This document shows positions 37,155 to 46,373 of a DNA stretch of 64,000 bases, one piece after another. Under the pieces are notes generated by a model. It was not told the origin of the DNA. It made no database searches and saw only the letters and a program-made list of their open reading frames with translations. Position 1 is the stretch's first letter. Every line of letters starts with the position of its first letter. Source of the DNA: Mermis nigrescens (lineage: Eukaryota > Nematoda > Enoplea > Mermithida > Mermithidae). The stretch is from assembly GCA_036768485.1 (NCBI GenBank), contig JAVLUZ010000154.1, positions 7,050,512 to 7,114,511 on the forward strand, given 5' to 3'. A program made the translations under genes and the position numbers.

Positions 37155-37306
37155 CATAGGTGGGCGGCACCAAAGTTCTGGGGGGGCAAGATTTTTTCAA
37201 AGGTAAAGAAATGGCCTTACAAAAAAATTTTGAAAATTGAATTCTGGGGGGTATTTTGGTTTCTGAGAGGTGCATACCTCTAAACCCCCGCCTACGCACA
37301 GGTATG
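37155..37306. mobile_element. hAT-like MITE, family C, short deleted copy
   Basis: Ends CATAGGTGGGCGGC and ACGCACAGGTATG; flanks GCTGCAAC and ACTGCGAC match at 6 of 8. Only 152 bp, with the middle third of the family missing. The right flank is also the left flank of the next MITE. Confidence 0.75.
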
Positions 37307-37314
37307 ACTGCGAC

Positions 37315-37570
37315 CACACCTGGACGTGGGGGTATGCACCCCCAGAAACCAAAATACCCCCCTTCCGAAATCAAAATACCCCCCACCCCAGAATTCAATT
37401 TTTGAAAACTTTTTCCGTTTTTTTCGCAATTTTTTGATGTCAATGGATAGTGCTTGATGAGAAACGTCGAAAAATGGTGTTTTTATCGCCATACCACCAT
37501 TTTTAAGGCAATTTTTTGACCTTCAAAAAATCTTGCACTTCCCTCAGAATTTTCTTGCTGCCCACGTATG
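37315..37570. mobile_element. hAT-like MITE, family C, opposite orientation
   Basis: Begins CACACCTGGACGTGG and ends GCTGCCCACGTATG; flanks ACTGCGAC (37307-37314) and GCTGCCAC (37571-37578). It abuts the previous MITE with just one octamer between them. Confidence 0.78.
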
Positions 37571-38157
37571 GCTGCCACCCCCACCTCCAGAATTGTCGAT
37601 TCTTGTGTAAAAGTCGTAAAAAGTGTGCCCTTTTAGGCGTTTTTATCATTTTTAGCTCGAAAATTCAATTTTCAAATCGTTCCGAGATTTCTTTTACGTT
37701 TTTAGATTCTGGAAAGAGCGATCATTGTCTGAAAGGTCAAAAAACTGTTTTTTACGTGTATAAAAAAGTTTGGGTCCCGCAGAATTCCGATGCTTTACAT
37801 GTATGGTCGGTGCGGGTCGAAAATGTCAACCGATTTTCATCTCTAGTCTATGCCAGTCACACACGTTTGGGGGGTTAAGGGGTCTAGTTTCTCAGCACCC
37901 CTGGAATGGAGACATGGGAAATTTTTTTTCGGAAAATGGAGAAAATTAATGTTTGAAATGGATAAAATTAAACATTTTCTTCGAGAGTGCCTCAAATAGG
38001 CAATAAAGTGTCTAATAATGTAATTTTAACGCTGTCTTAGCGCTTACAACAATTTTTGAGGTCATTTTAAAGCGAAGACCTTGATTCTTGACTCACCCTC
38101 AGACCGGCTGACTTCCCCCTTCCCAGATTGACCATGCTGTACATCTATGGTCTCCAC

Positions 38158-38372
38158 CATATCTGGGCGTAGGGGGGGGGGAAGTTTAGGGTGTATGCAC
38201 CCCCCTAGAAATCAAAATACCCCCAGCATTCAATTTCAGAAATTTTTTTTGTTTTTTTCCGCAATTTTTTGATGCCAACGTCGAAAAATGTTTTTTTTGC
38301 CATACCACCATTTTTTGACCTATGAAAAAATCTTGCACTCCCCCTTCAGAATTTTGGTGCCGCCCACTTATG
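38158..38372. mobile_element. hAT-like MITE, family C, 37 bp before Dr1 exon 2
   Basis: Ends CATATCTGGGCGTAGG and CCGCCCACTTATG; perfect TSD GTCTCCAC at 38150-38157 and 38373-38380. 215 bp. The element ends 37 bp upstream of the Dr1 exon 2 acceptor, so it lies close to the branch-point region. Confidence 0.9.
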
Positions 38373-38409
38373 GTCTCCACCCGTTCAAAGTCATACACGT
38401 GCATTTCAG

Positions 38410-38579
38410 CACTAAATGAGCTTGGCTTTGGTCCGCAATATATCGAAGCCGCCTCTTCAACATTGGGTAAGTGCAAAGAAGCGGCTCAAAAACGTCAACT
38501 GAGGCTGAATTCTAGATTAGAGAAGTGCGGTGTTCCAGTCGAAGAATTGGAAAAACAACAAGCCGAACTTTTTAAGAAA
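38410..38579 (+). CDS. Dr1: Dr1 / NC2-beta, exon 2
   Basis: Second Dr1 coding exon, between a CATTTCAG acceptor and a GTAAGT donor. It completes histone-fold helix 3 and the C-terminal helix (ALNELGFGPQYIEAAS), then the conserved basic and coiled segment ending EELEKQQAELFKK, which aligns with the equivalent part of animal Dr1 (LGFGSYI..., ..EELLRQQQELFAKA). It enters in phase 1 and leaves in phase 0 after 170 nt. This is the region that contacts NC2-alpha and TBP in known Dr1 structures. No stop or frameshift is present. Confidence 0.93.
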
Positions 38580-39714
38580 GTAAGTTCATCGTGCGCTGTA
38601 TGGGAGAAACTTTTTTGGGATGGTTTAATGTAAGGATTGTGGTTTTTCATTATCAGTCGAAAAAGTTGCAAATTTTTTGCAGTCAAGAATTTTCTTTGGT
38701 TAGGTAAAATTGTAATTTTTTTAAAAAATTCAATAACTTAACATAGGTATACCACAATTTTTTAATTTTTTTATGTTTTTAAAAAGACAAATACCTCAAA
38801 TCCTGCCCCCTTAGCGAAAATCTTAGATCTGCCACTTCGAAAATGTGCTGTTTTAAGCGTTTTTAATGATCCTTTAGCTAAAAACGTTCCCGGCCATGCT
38901 ATTTCTTTTTGAAACTAAAAAGCAGTTTACGAAAATTGGACCAGATGTGAAAAAATCAAGTAAACTGAACAAAATATAGTCAAAAAATGAGTAATTGGCG
39001 CGAAACGTTGTTAATTTGACACTTTTTAGTCGAAAGATCGCTAAAATGGTCTCTTCTACGATTTAAAATTCAAGAAAGAGGGGCGAAAAGGTTTTTTAGG
39101 GGAAGGGGTGAAAACTTTTGGGGGAAGTATAGATGGGCAGCACACGTGGGCGGTTGGTGGGCTTCCCCCCAGAAGTTGGAATACCCCTGCAGGTTACTGT
39201 AGACCCCAAAAACTCTATTTTTAGCAACATTTTTGGCGATTTACCCAAGCCTGACCCCCCAGCATCTTGGTGCTGCCCATGTACTCTGGGCTGAAGCCGA
39301 ATTGAAGAGGTCTATTGATTTTTGGGTGGCTTTCTGGATTTCATGAGGTTCCAGAGCCCACGTGGGCCTCAGGGGTGGCGTCTCTGAACTCCCCGGAGAT
39401 CCCAGCGATCCCCCCAAGAATCGATTGCCCCAGATTTGAATTTTTCGGCGCTATTAGTGGCGATTTCGCCCCATGGGACCCCGGAATTCGGCACTTTTTC
39501 CTCGTGTACTCTTTAATGTAAGTAGCTGTAGAAATAATTTTTGAGAAAATTTTGTGCTTACAAATGGCACTTTATGGTGCAAATTTGCGTTAAACGTTTA
39601 CAACCGAAAAACTCGACAAAATCGAAATTAAAATGAAAAATCGTGTAAGAATCGAAAAATCTCATCAAGAACAGCCACGGACGCAGGATTGCATAATCCA
39701 AGTCAGGGCGGGAA

Positions 39715-39936
39715 CCATAGTTCTGGGGGGCGCAAGATTTTTTCAAAGGTCAAAAAATGGTCTTTAAAATGGTGGCATGACGAAAAGAACACCATCTTTG
39801 AGTAAATCAGAAAATTTCGAAAAAAACAAAAAAATCTCAAAAATTGAATTCTGGAGGTGTATTTAACTTTTTAGGGGGTATTTTATGGTTTCTGGGGGGT
39901 GCACACTTCAAAGCCTGCCCCTTACGCCCAGGTATG
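39715..39936. mobile_element. family C MITE, left end deleted
   Basis: Starts CATAGTTCTGGGGGG, which joins the first bases of the TIR directly to the internal TTCTGGGG block (about 15 bp missing), and ends TTACGCCCAGGTATG. Internal family-C phrases are present; no TSD. Confidence 0.6.
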
Positions 39937-40568
39937 GGCGGATGGGCCGCCCTTTGCCCCCCCTCCCGCCCGCGCCTTATTGGCCCTCAAAATAGTTGTC
40001 GAGATAAAGGAGAGATATGTAATTTGCAATGACTGCTGGCCGTCAGTGGTCGTAATTTCTCAAATTTTTCCGACGCTTCGCTCCAGATAATACCTGTGAA
40101 TGGTATATTTTACTTTTTTGGCGACCTCAGATACCATTTTTGCTCGTGGAATAGGTTTTAAAATAATTTCTAGAGCAGAAACAGCTGTTTAAGCATGGAT
40201 TTCTTCTATTTTTATGCACAATTTTCGACATTTCACGTCAAATACGGGAAATCTAGGCAGTAAATCAAGCGCCTAATTGCCCTTACGCCTAAAATTCACA
40301 AGTTTACCTGCGCATCGCGCCGGATTTTTGTCGCTAGTCATATTGATTTAGTGATTTTTTCGCACAAAAATGCCAAAAATTTTAATTTCGAAAAATTGTT
40401 GCGTCAAAAGTGATTTTTATTAACAGTAGACGATGTAAAACGCCCAAGAAACGTCATTTCGCACGTGGAGGGCTAATTTTTTGGACCTGTTCTTAGCTAT
40501 TTTGTTGGAAAACTTGGGGTATCGCCTTCCCTCATCCCATTTTTAGCAAATTCTTAGATCCGCCACTG
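39929..40568. mobile_element. long CAG-GCGGAT element, uninterrupted sister
   Basis: The left end CAGGTATGGGCGGATGGG overlaps the right end of the preceding family-C copy; the right end is TTAGATCCGCCACTG. It shares ordered blocks with 21444-22440 and 30852-32853 and is the best uninterrupted reference in the window. Non-coding. Confidence 0.62.
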
Positions 40569-40681
40569 ATCCAAGTGGTTTCAGCCGGATTTCCAGAATT
40601 TAATCTTCAATATTTTTCGTCTTGTTATGATTTTTTAAGTTAGTGGATAGAATTTGATGGGATGTCAAAAATGGTCCTATC

Positions 40682-41058
40682 CAGGCACGTATCTCTGGGT
40701 GGAACTGGAGGTTTGGGGTTCGGAGTTCGGACCCCACTGGGCGTGGGGGTATGCACCTCTCAGAAAAATTGGACTCTTTTAGAAATCAATACTCTCCTTC
40801 GAATGCTATTTTTGAGCCTTTTTGCCGTTTAGTCCCCACAAAAATTTGGGTTGGTCCCCCCAACAATAGGACAGTCGGCTACAGTCAAGACCACAAGTAA
40901 CGTTGCATAAGCGCATGTCCTACATGGCATCATGCGCAGCCAAATTTTGTAAGGCCAATATAAAATTTCGGCCGACTTACAGGCAGGTCACTGGCGCCTG
41001 TTGCTTGTCGAATCTGTGCTTGAGCAACGTTACTTGTGGTCTTGACTGTGCGTGCCTG
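40682..41058. mobile_element. hAT-like MITE, family E, with nested element
   Basis: Ends CAGGCACGTATC and GCGTGCCTG; flanks GTCCTATC and GTCTTACC match at 6 of 8. A family-F element (40881-41049) sits within 10 bp of its right end. Located about 120 bp before Dr1 exon 3. Confidence 0.72.
40881..41049. mobile_element. short TIR element, family F
   Basis: A near-perfect TIR: ACAGTCAAGACCACAAGTAA at the left and TTACTTGTGGTCTTGACTGT at the right, extending to ACGTTGC. 169 bp with internal CAGGCAGGTCACTGGCGCC. It interrupts the family-E right end. I could not define a TSD, so the superfamily is open. Confidence 0.75.
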
Positions 41059-41176
41059 GTCTTACCCGCTCAACTACCTGGCAAATTTCTTGTTCAAATT
41101 TTTCGCTCGCCTGTGTGTACTTTTATAAAATTAGCCAAAAATCCAAACAAGGCTGAACATAGCTTTGATCAAACAG

Positions 41177-41470
41177 GCCCGTATCGAACAAGCTGAATTA
41201 GATCAAGCTCAAATTGACTGGTTCCTCGAGCAAAGGGAACTGGCTTTGAAAAGTGAACACGTTTCGCAAGCTTACAGTACCAAAGATGCTGATAATTGCG
41301 CCGCGAGCGAAATTCGGTCTGAAAACTCTGCATCTTGCGAACAGTTGAACCGGATAGGGGGCCAAAAGTCGAGTTTAGCTCTGCCCGGCACAAGCTCCGG
41401 TTCAACTTTACAAACCGTCGGCAAAGATTCCCTCTTTGCCGACCTTGATGAAGATTATGATGATATGTAA
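41177..41470 (+). CDS. Dr1: Dr1 / NC2-beta, exon 3 and stop
   Basis: Last coding exon, after a CAAACAG acceptor. It opens with ARIEQAELDQAQIDWFLEQ, matching the ARQQQAELAQQEW region of animal Dr1, continues through a Ser/Ala-rich variable stretch, and ends with an acidic tail FADLDEDYDDM before TAA at 41468-41470. An acidic C-terminus is usual for Dr1. The three exons total 675 nt including stop (224 residues), somewhat longer than the about 180 usual in animals; the extra length is in this low-complexity region. No AATAAA was obvious just downstream. Confidence 0.92.
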   Translation, partial: ARIEQAELDQAQIDWFLEQRELALKSEHVSQAYSTKDADNCAASEIRSENSASCEQLNRIGGQKSSLALPGTSSGSTLQTVGKDSLFADLDEDYDDM

Positions 41471-42000
41471 ACATTTGTAATGCGTTTTTAAGTCGTGAAT
41501 TTTGTCTTGCATGATATTTGCGAAATGTTTTCATTTCTGGCGGGTCATTTGTACATAAAATATTATGTAATTGAAGCACCTTCTGCGGATTAAAGTTTCT
41601 CGTACGTTCGTGTCTGGACAGCAGCCAAATTCTGGTTTGGGCCGGCGGCGGGGCGTGATTGTCATATACAAAATCAAGAATATTCTTCAGGGTGTCGATT
41701 TTTGGGCTGGATCCGCCGAATTTCTACAAATGCGCCGTTCACGTACGGAAGAGCATAATTTCGGCCTTTAACTTTTTCTCCTAAAATTCAAAATTACTCG
41801 ACGCAAAATTTTCTAGAAAAATTTCTGAAATTTTTAACAATCATATGCCAAAAGGTCATTAAATTTCTTTACTCCAGCGCCGAAAAATTTGTGAAATTTA
41901 GGCAAGGACGCTTGGAAGAAAGCTTGATTTACTGCTCGATTTCCCGTAATTGCAGCGTGTGACAGGGGATGTCAAATGTTTCAAAAAGCTGAACAACCTG
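41471..42000. other. Dr1 3' flank
   Basis: Probably includes the Dr1 3' UTR. A small plus-strand ORF (41571-41771) has no recognised motif. No repeat boundary was seen until 42010. Confidence 0.4.
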
Positions 42001-42299
42001 GGCAATGGTTAGTGGTGTAAAAGATCATCTGGATCTGATCTTTTATCAGATTCAGATTCAGATCCAGATCATCTGGATCTGGATCTGGTTATTTTCTGAT
42101 CTGGTTATCTGATCTGGATCTGGATCTGCCAGAAAATCAGAACTCAATCTTTATCTGGATCTGGATCTGTTTAGTCAAGTTATATCTGGTTAAACAGATC
42201 AGCAAGTTATTTTTGCACGATGGTACTCTTTCTGTTTTACGCTTTACTGTAGGCAGGTCATCTAATTAGTTGTAGCCTTACATGCACGGATTGTATCTC

Positions 42300-42620
42300 A
42301 ACGGCCCCACCAGTCTCCAACAGCCCCACCGTCCCAACAGCCCCACCATCCCAACAGCCCCACTAATCCCAACAGCCCTACCAGTCCCAACAGCCCCACC
42401 ATCCCAACAGCCCAACCAATAATCCTAACAGCCACACCAATCCCAACAGTCCAACCAATCCCAACAGTCCCACCGTCCCAACAACCCCACCGTTCCAACA
42501 GCCCCACCGTCTTAACAGCCCCACCAATAATCCCAACAGCCCCACCAGTCCCACGAGCCCCATCAATTCCTAGCAGTTCCACCGTTCCAGCAGTCCTACC
42601 GTTCCAACAGTCTCACTGTC
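42300..42620. repeat. CCCAACAGCCCCACC minisatellite, left block
   Basis: About 20 tandem variants of a 15-18-bp unit (CCCAACAGCCCCACCA). The Gly/Leu/Trp-rich minus-strand ORFs across it are repeat translations. A block of the same unit in opposite orientation lies at 43283-43545. Confidence 0.9.
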
Positions 42621-43282
42621 CTAAGCCCACATAAGCGTGGTGGGAAGGAATGTTTAGAGTTTAACCCCCAACCCGAAATTCTGGAAATGCCCCAAATTAT
42701 GTTAGACCCCAGAATTCTATTTTTAGCACATTTTTTGGTCACTTCAACCCACCAGACCCACAGAATTTGTTCACTGCCAATGTTATTTCCAACTGCCTCA
42801 CTATTATAATCATAGATGCACAGCACGACCGGTCTGAAGAATGAGTTTTGAGCCAAAAATTGACCTCAAAACTGGTATGAATGTTAAAATAGCATTAAAA
42901 CTACGCTAATCCACGTTTTCTGGCTATTTTGAAGCAGATTAGCATGAAAGTTTTGATTTTCATTCAATTTTAGCACTTATCTTTCCTTTTTTCACTAGAA
43001 TCTTTTTTATTTTTTTCTGGCAGTGTAGAGTAGACCATAATGAGCAGGAATCCAATCTTGCGAGTTGACTTGAATGAGGCAAAATCCTGGATTGCACACA
43101 AGTGCTGAGGCTTCAATTCTGGCAGGTCTACCAGTTTCTCAGGTAGACTTATTCTGAAAATGTAAACCTGCACACTCGTTTATGGTCTTGATGGAATATA
43201 CGAATTCGGAAAATAGTCGAAAAAATATCTTTCATAAAAAATTAATATTGCCTGATTATATTATATTGTATAATAGCAATTG

Positions 43283-43545
43283 CAGTAATGGTGAGGCTGC
43301 TGGGATTACTGGTGGGGCTGCTGGGACGGTGGGGCTGTTGGAACGGTGGGGCTGTTGAGATTGGTGGGGCTGTTGGGATTGATAGGGCTGTTGGGATTAT
43401 TGGTTGGGGCTGTTGGAACGGTAGGGCTGTTAGGACTGGTGGGCTGTTGGGACGATTAGGATTTGGATTTTGGTGGGGCTGTTGAAACGGTGAGGCTGTT
43501 GGGACTGGTGGGGCTGTTTGGACTGGTGGGGCTGTTGAGACATCA
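43283..43545. repeat. GGTGGGGCTGTTGGGA minisatellite, right block
   Basis: The same 15-18-bp unit as at 42300-42620 but inverted, about 14 copies. Together they could form a large hairpin. Confidence 0.9.
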
Positions 43546-43546
43546 C

Positions 43547-43793
43547 CATACGTGGGCAGCAAGAAAATTCTGGGGGGGGTGCAAGATTTTTCAAAGGTCA
43601 AAAAATTGCCTTAAAAATGGTGGTATGGCGAAAAAACACCATTTTTCGACGTTTCTCATCGAGCACTATCTATTGGCATCAAAAAATTGCGAAAAAAACG
43701 TAAAAAAAATTTTTAAAAATTGAATTCTTTGAGGGGTATTTTGATTTCTCAAGGGGGTGCATACCCCCCAAACCCCCCGCACGCTCAGGTGTG
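43547..43793. mobile_element. hAT-like MITE, family C, nested
   Basis: Ends CATACGTGGGCAGC and CACGCTCAGGTGTG; flanks GACATCAC (43539-43546) and AACATCAC (43794-43801) match at 7 of 8. 247 bp, nested in the 42010-44953 element right at the edge of the minisatellite. Confidence 0.87.
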
Positions 43794-45295
43794 AACATCA
43801 CGTATGCACGTGGGGGTGGGGGGAGGGTCTGCTGGGGATTATGACCCCCCTAGATCCGTGCTGACCCCCCCTAAGAATGGCCAAAAAGTGCCGCTGACCC
43901 CCCATAATTTTTTTTGGTTTTAGAAAAATTTTCAAAGCTCTGAGCTCTGCAGAAAAGTAACTTAAGTGATAAAAATGTATTGAAGGTTGTTTTTTTCACA
44001 TAAATTATCATAAGAATTGACCTTTGAGAGACTTTTTTGCCTAAAAATGGGAAAATTTTGACATTTTTCGAAAATTTTTTGTTATAAAAGTTGTTTCAGT
44101 GGATGCGCGAGATCGAGAAACGTCTAAAAGCAATGTTTTTAGTGCCCATGGGCCATTTTTATCGCTTCTTCTGATGTTTGAAAAAATTTGACCTTGACCC
44201 CTCAGAATTTCTATGCTGTACATGTATAGTTTTAGTAGGTGCATCTGTCATTTTTCATGAATTTCAACAGCGTTTTTCTTTGTTGACTTGAAATTAAGCA
44301 GGTTTCTTCACAGTATTGCATTTTGTGTTTTAGGTAATGTATCGTTTGTTATTTGACAGTGATATCCCTCTGAAATTATACATCATTTCTTTCTTACAAA
44401 CAATCGAAAGATGCATTTGTTTCTCCTGTTTAACCGCAATGTTACCAAATTCCAGACATCTCACATTCTAATGCCGTTTTGTTTATAAAGTTGTCAATTA
44501 AAGCTGTTGTAATAATTTTTGCATTTTTCATGCCTCAATTTCATGCCCATTGGTAAAAGTCTGAACTTGTGAGTTTTTACTTTTTAAGCTATTTTTACTG
44601 ATATCATTTTTATGTAAATGCTCTAAAATCGCAAATTTTCCTCGGCTCTTCTCCAGACCCCTCTGGGGGCTGTTGTATTAGTCCTGCAACCCGAGACCCC
44701 CAATCTATGTGGGCTTGGGCGCTTTATGCCCTGCTTTTTAGCAATACAAATTGCTGCGCAAAAAATATTTTCATCTGGATCTGAATCTGTATCTGGATCT
44801 TTTTAAATTTTGTTCTGGCAAAACGATCTGGATCTGGATCTGGTTATTTTCTGATCTGGTTATCTGATCTGGATCTGGATCTGCCAGAGAATTTGAACCC
44901 AATCTTTATCTGGATCTGCATCTGGGTTAAAATCTGGATCTTTTACATCACCAGCTATGGTCATCATATTGATTTTTATGAAACAGCTGCCATGGTCATA
45001 ATTTAAAATTTTTTTTGTGCAAAATATTTTTGGAAAATCTTCCTAATCCAGTTCGAGACGTATTGGAAATAATTTCGATAATTTAATTATCTGAATCTAT
45101 TTTTAACTTCTTGATTTGACTGAAAAATGTACTCAATTTAATTTAAAATTATTTCTCCTGTTGGCAATTTCTATAATTCAATTTATTTAAACTCTGGTGT
45201 GCCATAAGGAAGCACACCAAATAGCTGGGATCGCAATGTGACAAAATACGTTTACGTGTGTGATCAAGAATTATAGTTAACTTTGTATACTGGGT

Positions 45296-45430
45296 GTGCA
45301 TAAAATCTGGAAACAATGGATAAAAGCCGGAAATGGAAACATATTGTGCACAAAGTTCTGCGACGGTTTCTCTTCTTCCTGTCAAATGTGCCGGGAACCG
45401 GTGTTCCCCAGGTAGGAAACATCAGGATGA
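45296..45430. repeat. GGAAATGGAAAC-type repeat, copy 1
   Basis: GGGTGTGCATAAAATCTGG through AAAGCCGGAAATGGAAAC to GTTCCCCAGGTAGGAAACATC. It matches 46097-46290 in order and wording, and its start recurs at 13.03 kb. Confidence 0.6.
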
Positions 45431-45431
45431 A

Positions 45432-46096
45432 CACTAGTGTTGTAAAAGATATCTTTATCTTTTTAGCAAGATAAAGATATCTTTATCTTTATCTTGACAA
45501 ATTTTTATCTTTATCTTTATCTTTTGGAAAAATCACAGGCTATCTTTATCTTTTTGATAGGAATTTATCTTGCAAAAAAGATAAAGTATACATACATAAG
45601 TTAGCATGCAATCCAAAATGCAGGTTTGACGTGAAATACACCTAGAAGCATTCAAGTTTTACTGATACAAGAAAAGAAAAGAAAACGATTGTTTAAACCT
45701 TATGGTGTGCGGCCCAAACTAATGCCTGTATATCAACATAAGTAAGCGAAATGATACCAATCTAAGCAGGAGTACTACTTATAGCTAGTGTTGTGAAGAT
45801 ATCTTTATCTTTATCTTTTAAGCAAGATAAAGATAAAGATATCTTTATCTTTATCTTGGCAATTTCTTTATTTTATCTTTATCTTTTAGGAAAATCACAG
45901 GCTATCTTTATCTTTTTGATAGGAATTTATCTTGCTAAAAAAGATAACATATGTACATAAGTTAGCACGTAATCCAAAATGTAAGTTTGACATCAAATAC
46001 ATTTAGACAGATTCAAATTCTACTGTAATACAAGAAAAGTAAAGAAAACGATTGTTTAAACCCTACGAAGTGTGGCCCAAACTAATGCCTGTATAT
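45432..46096. repeat. tandem duplication, two units of about 310-350 bp
   Basis: Units at about 45432-45740 and 45786-46096 share a CTAGTGTTGTNAAGATATC start, a GATAAAGATATCTTTATCTT array, TATCTTTTTGATAGGAATTT, ACATAAGTTAGCANG, AATCCAAAATG and AAAACGATTGTTTAAACC. The TAGTGTTGTAAAAGAT start resembles the terminus of the 42010 element, so these are probably left ends of a related hAT-like family, duplicated in tandem. Confidence 0.75.
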
Positions 46097-46345
46097 TGAG
46101 GGTGTGGGTAAAATCCGGAAACGGAAATGGAAACAGAAACAATGGGCAAAATAGGGAAACGGAAACATAGTTATAGTATTTTGCACACAGTTCCGTTGGG
46201 GGTTTCTCTGCTCTGAGGATAATCCAAAGTGCCGGAAACGGGGTTCCCCAAGTAGGGCCCATCAGGGTCAACACACCCAACACCATTTCCGGTAAAATTT
46301 CACCCACTGAAGGGGAGTTTAGGGGCTCGGAAACGGGGTACCCCA
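46097..46345. repeat. GGAAACGGAAAT-type repeat, copy 2
   Basis: GGGTGTGGGTAAAATCCGG, GGAAACGGAAACATAG, AAAGTGCCGGAAACGGGGTT CCCCAAGTAGG and a closing TTTCACCCACTG. Collinear with copy 1 at 45.3 kb and adjoining the LINE 3' end. Confidence 0.6.
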
Positions 46346-46373
46346 TAATTCAATTGTGTAGCTGAACCTGCTT

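Larger units (their letters stand above)
35196..37845. mobile_element. Ac-like hAT element, 2.65 kb, with nested MITEs
   Basis: The left end TAGAGATGAAAATCC and right end GATTTTCATCTCTA are inverted repeats in the Ac style. The flanks GTCTATAC (35188-35195) and GTCTATGC (37846-37853) match at 7 of 8. G/C-rich subterminal words (GGGTCGGTTCGG, GTGCGGGTCGA) lie just inside. The interior contains two adjacent family-C MITEs (37155-37570) and two GGCGCGAAGCGC palindromes. No transposase reading frame was recognised. Confidence 0.8.
38580..41176 (+). other. Dr1: Dr1 intron 2
   Basis: A 2.6-kb intron with GTAAGT donor and CAAACAG acceptor. It contains a fragment with CACACGTGGGCGG ends (39139-39285), a family-C copy, a long family-A-type element, and a family-E MITE with a nested element. 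The plus-strand ORFs inside have no support. Confidence 0.8.
42010..44953. mobile_element. hAT-like element, 2.94 kb (TAGTGGTGTAAAAGATC ends)
   Basis: The left end TAGTGGTGTAAAAGATC and right end GATCTTTTACATCACCA are inverted repeats. The flanks GCAATGGT (42002-42009) and GCTATGGT (44954-44961) match at 7 of 8. Subterminal arrays of GATCTGGATCTG words fill 42020-42210 and 44775-44945 in inverted orientation, as in Ac-type elements. Inside are two inverted minisatellite blocks and a nested family-C MITE. No transposase frame is visible. Confidence 0.84.

Noticed and set aside
36925..37443. 172-codon minus-strand ORF
   Set aside because: It translates two adjacent family-C MITEs and the subterminal region of an Ac-like element; Gly/Pro-rich repeat text, no domain.
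41169..41579. 136-codon minus-strand ORF
   Set aside because: It is antisense to Dr1 exon 3, whose sense strand matches a known family with correct splice sites.
42298..42582. Gly/Leu/Trp-rich ORFs (also 43288-43723)
   Set aside because: Pure translation of a 15-18-bp minisatellite.
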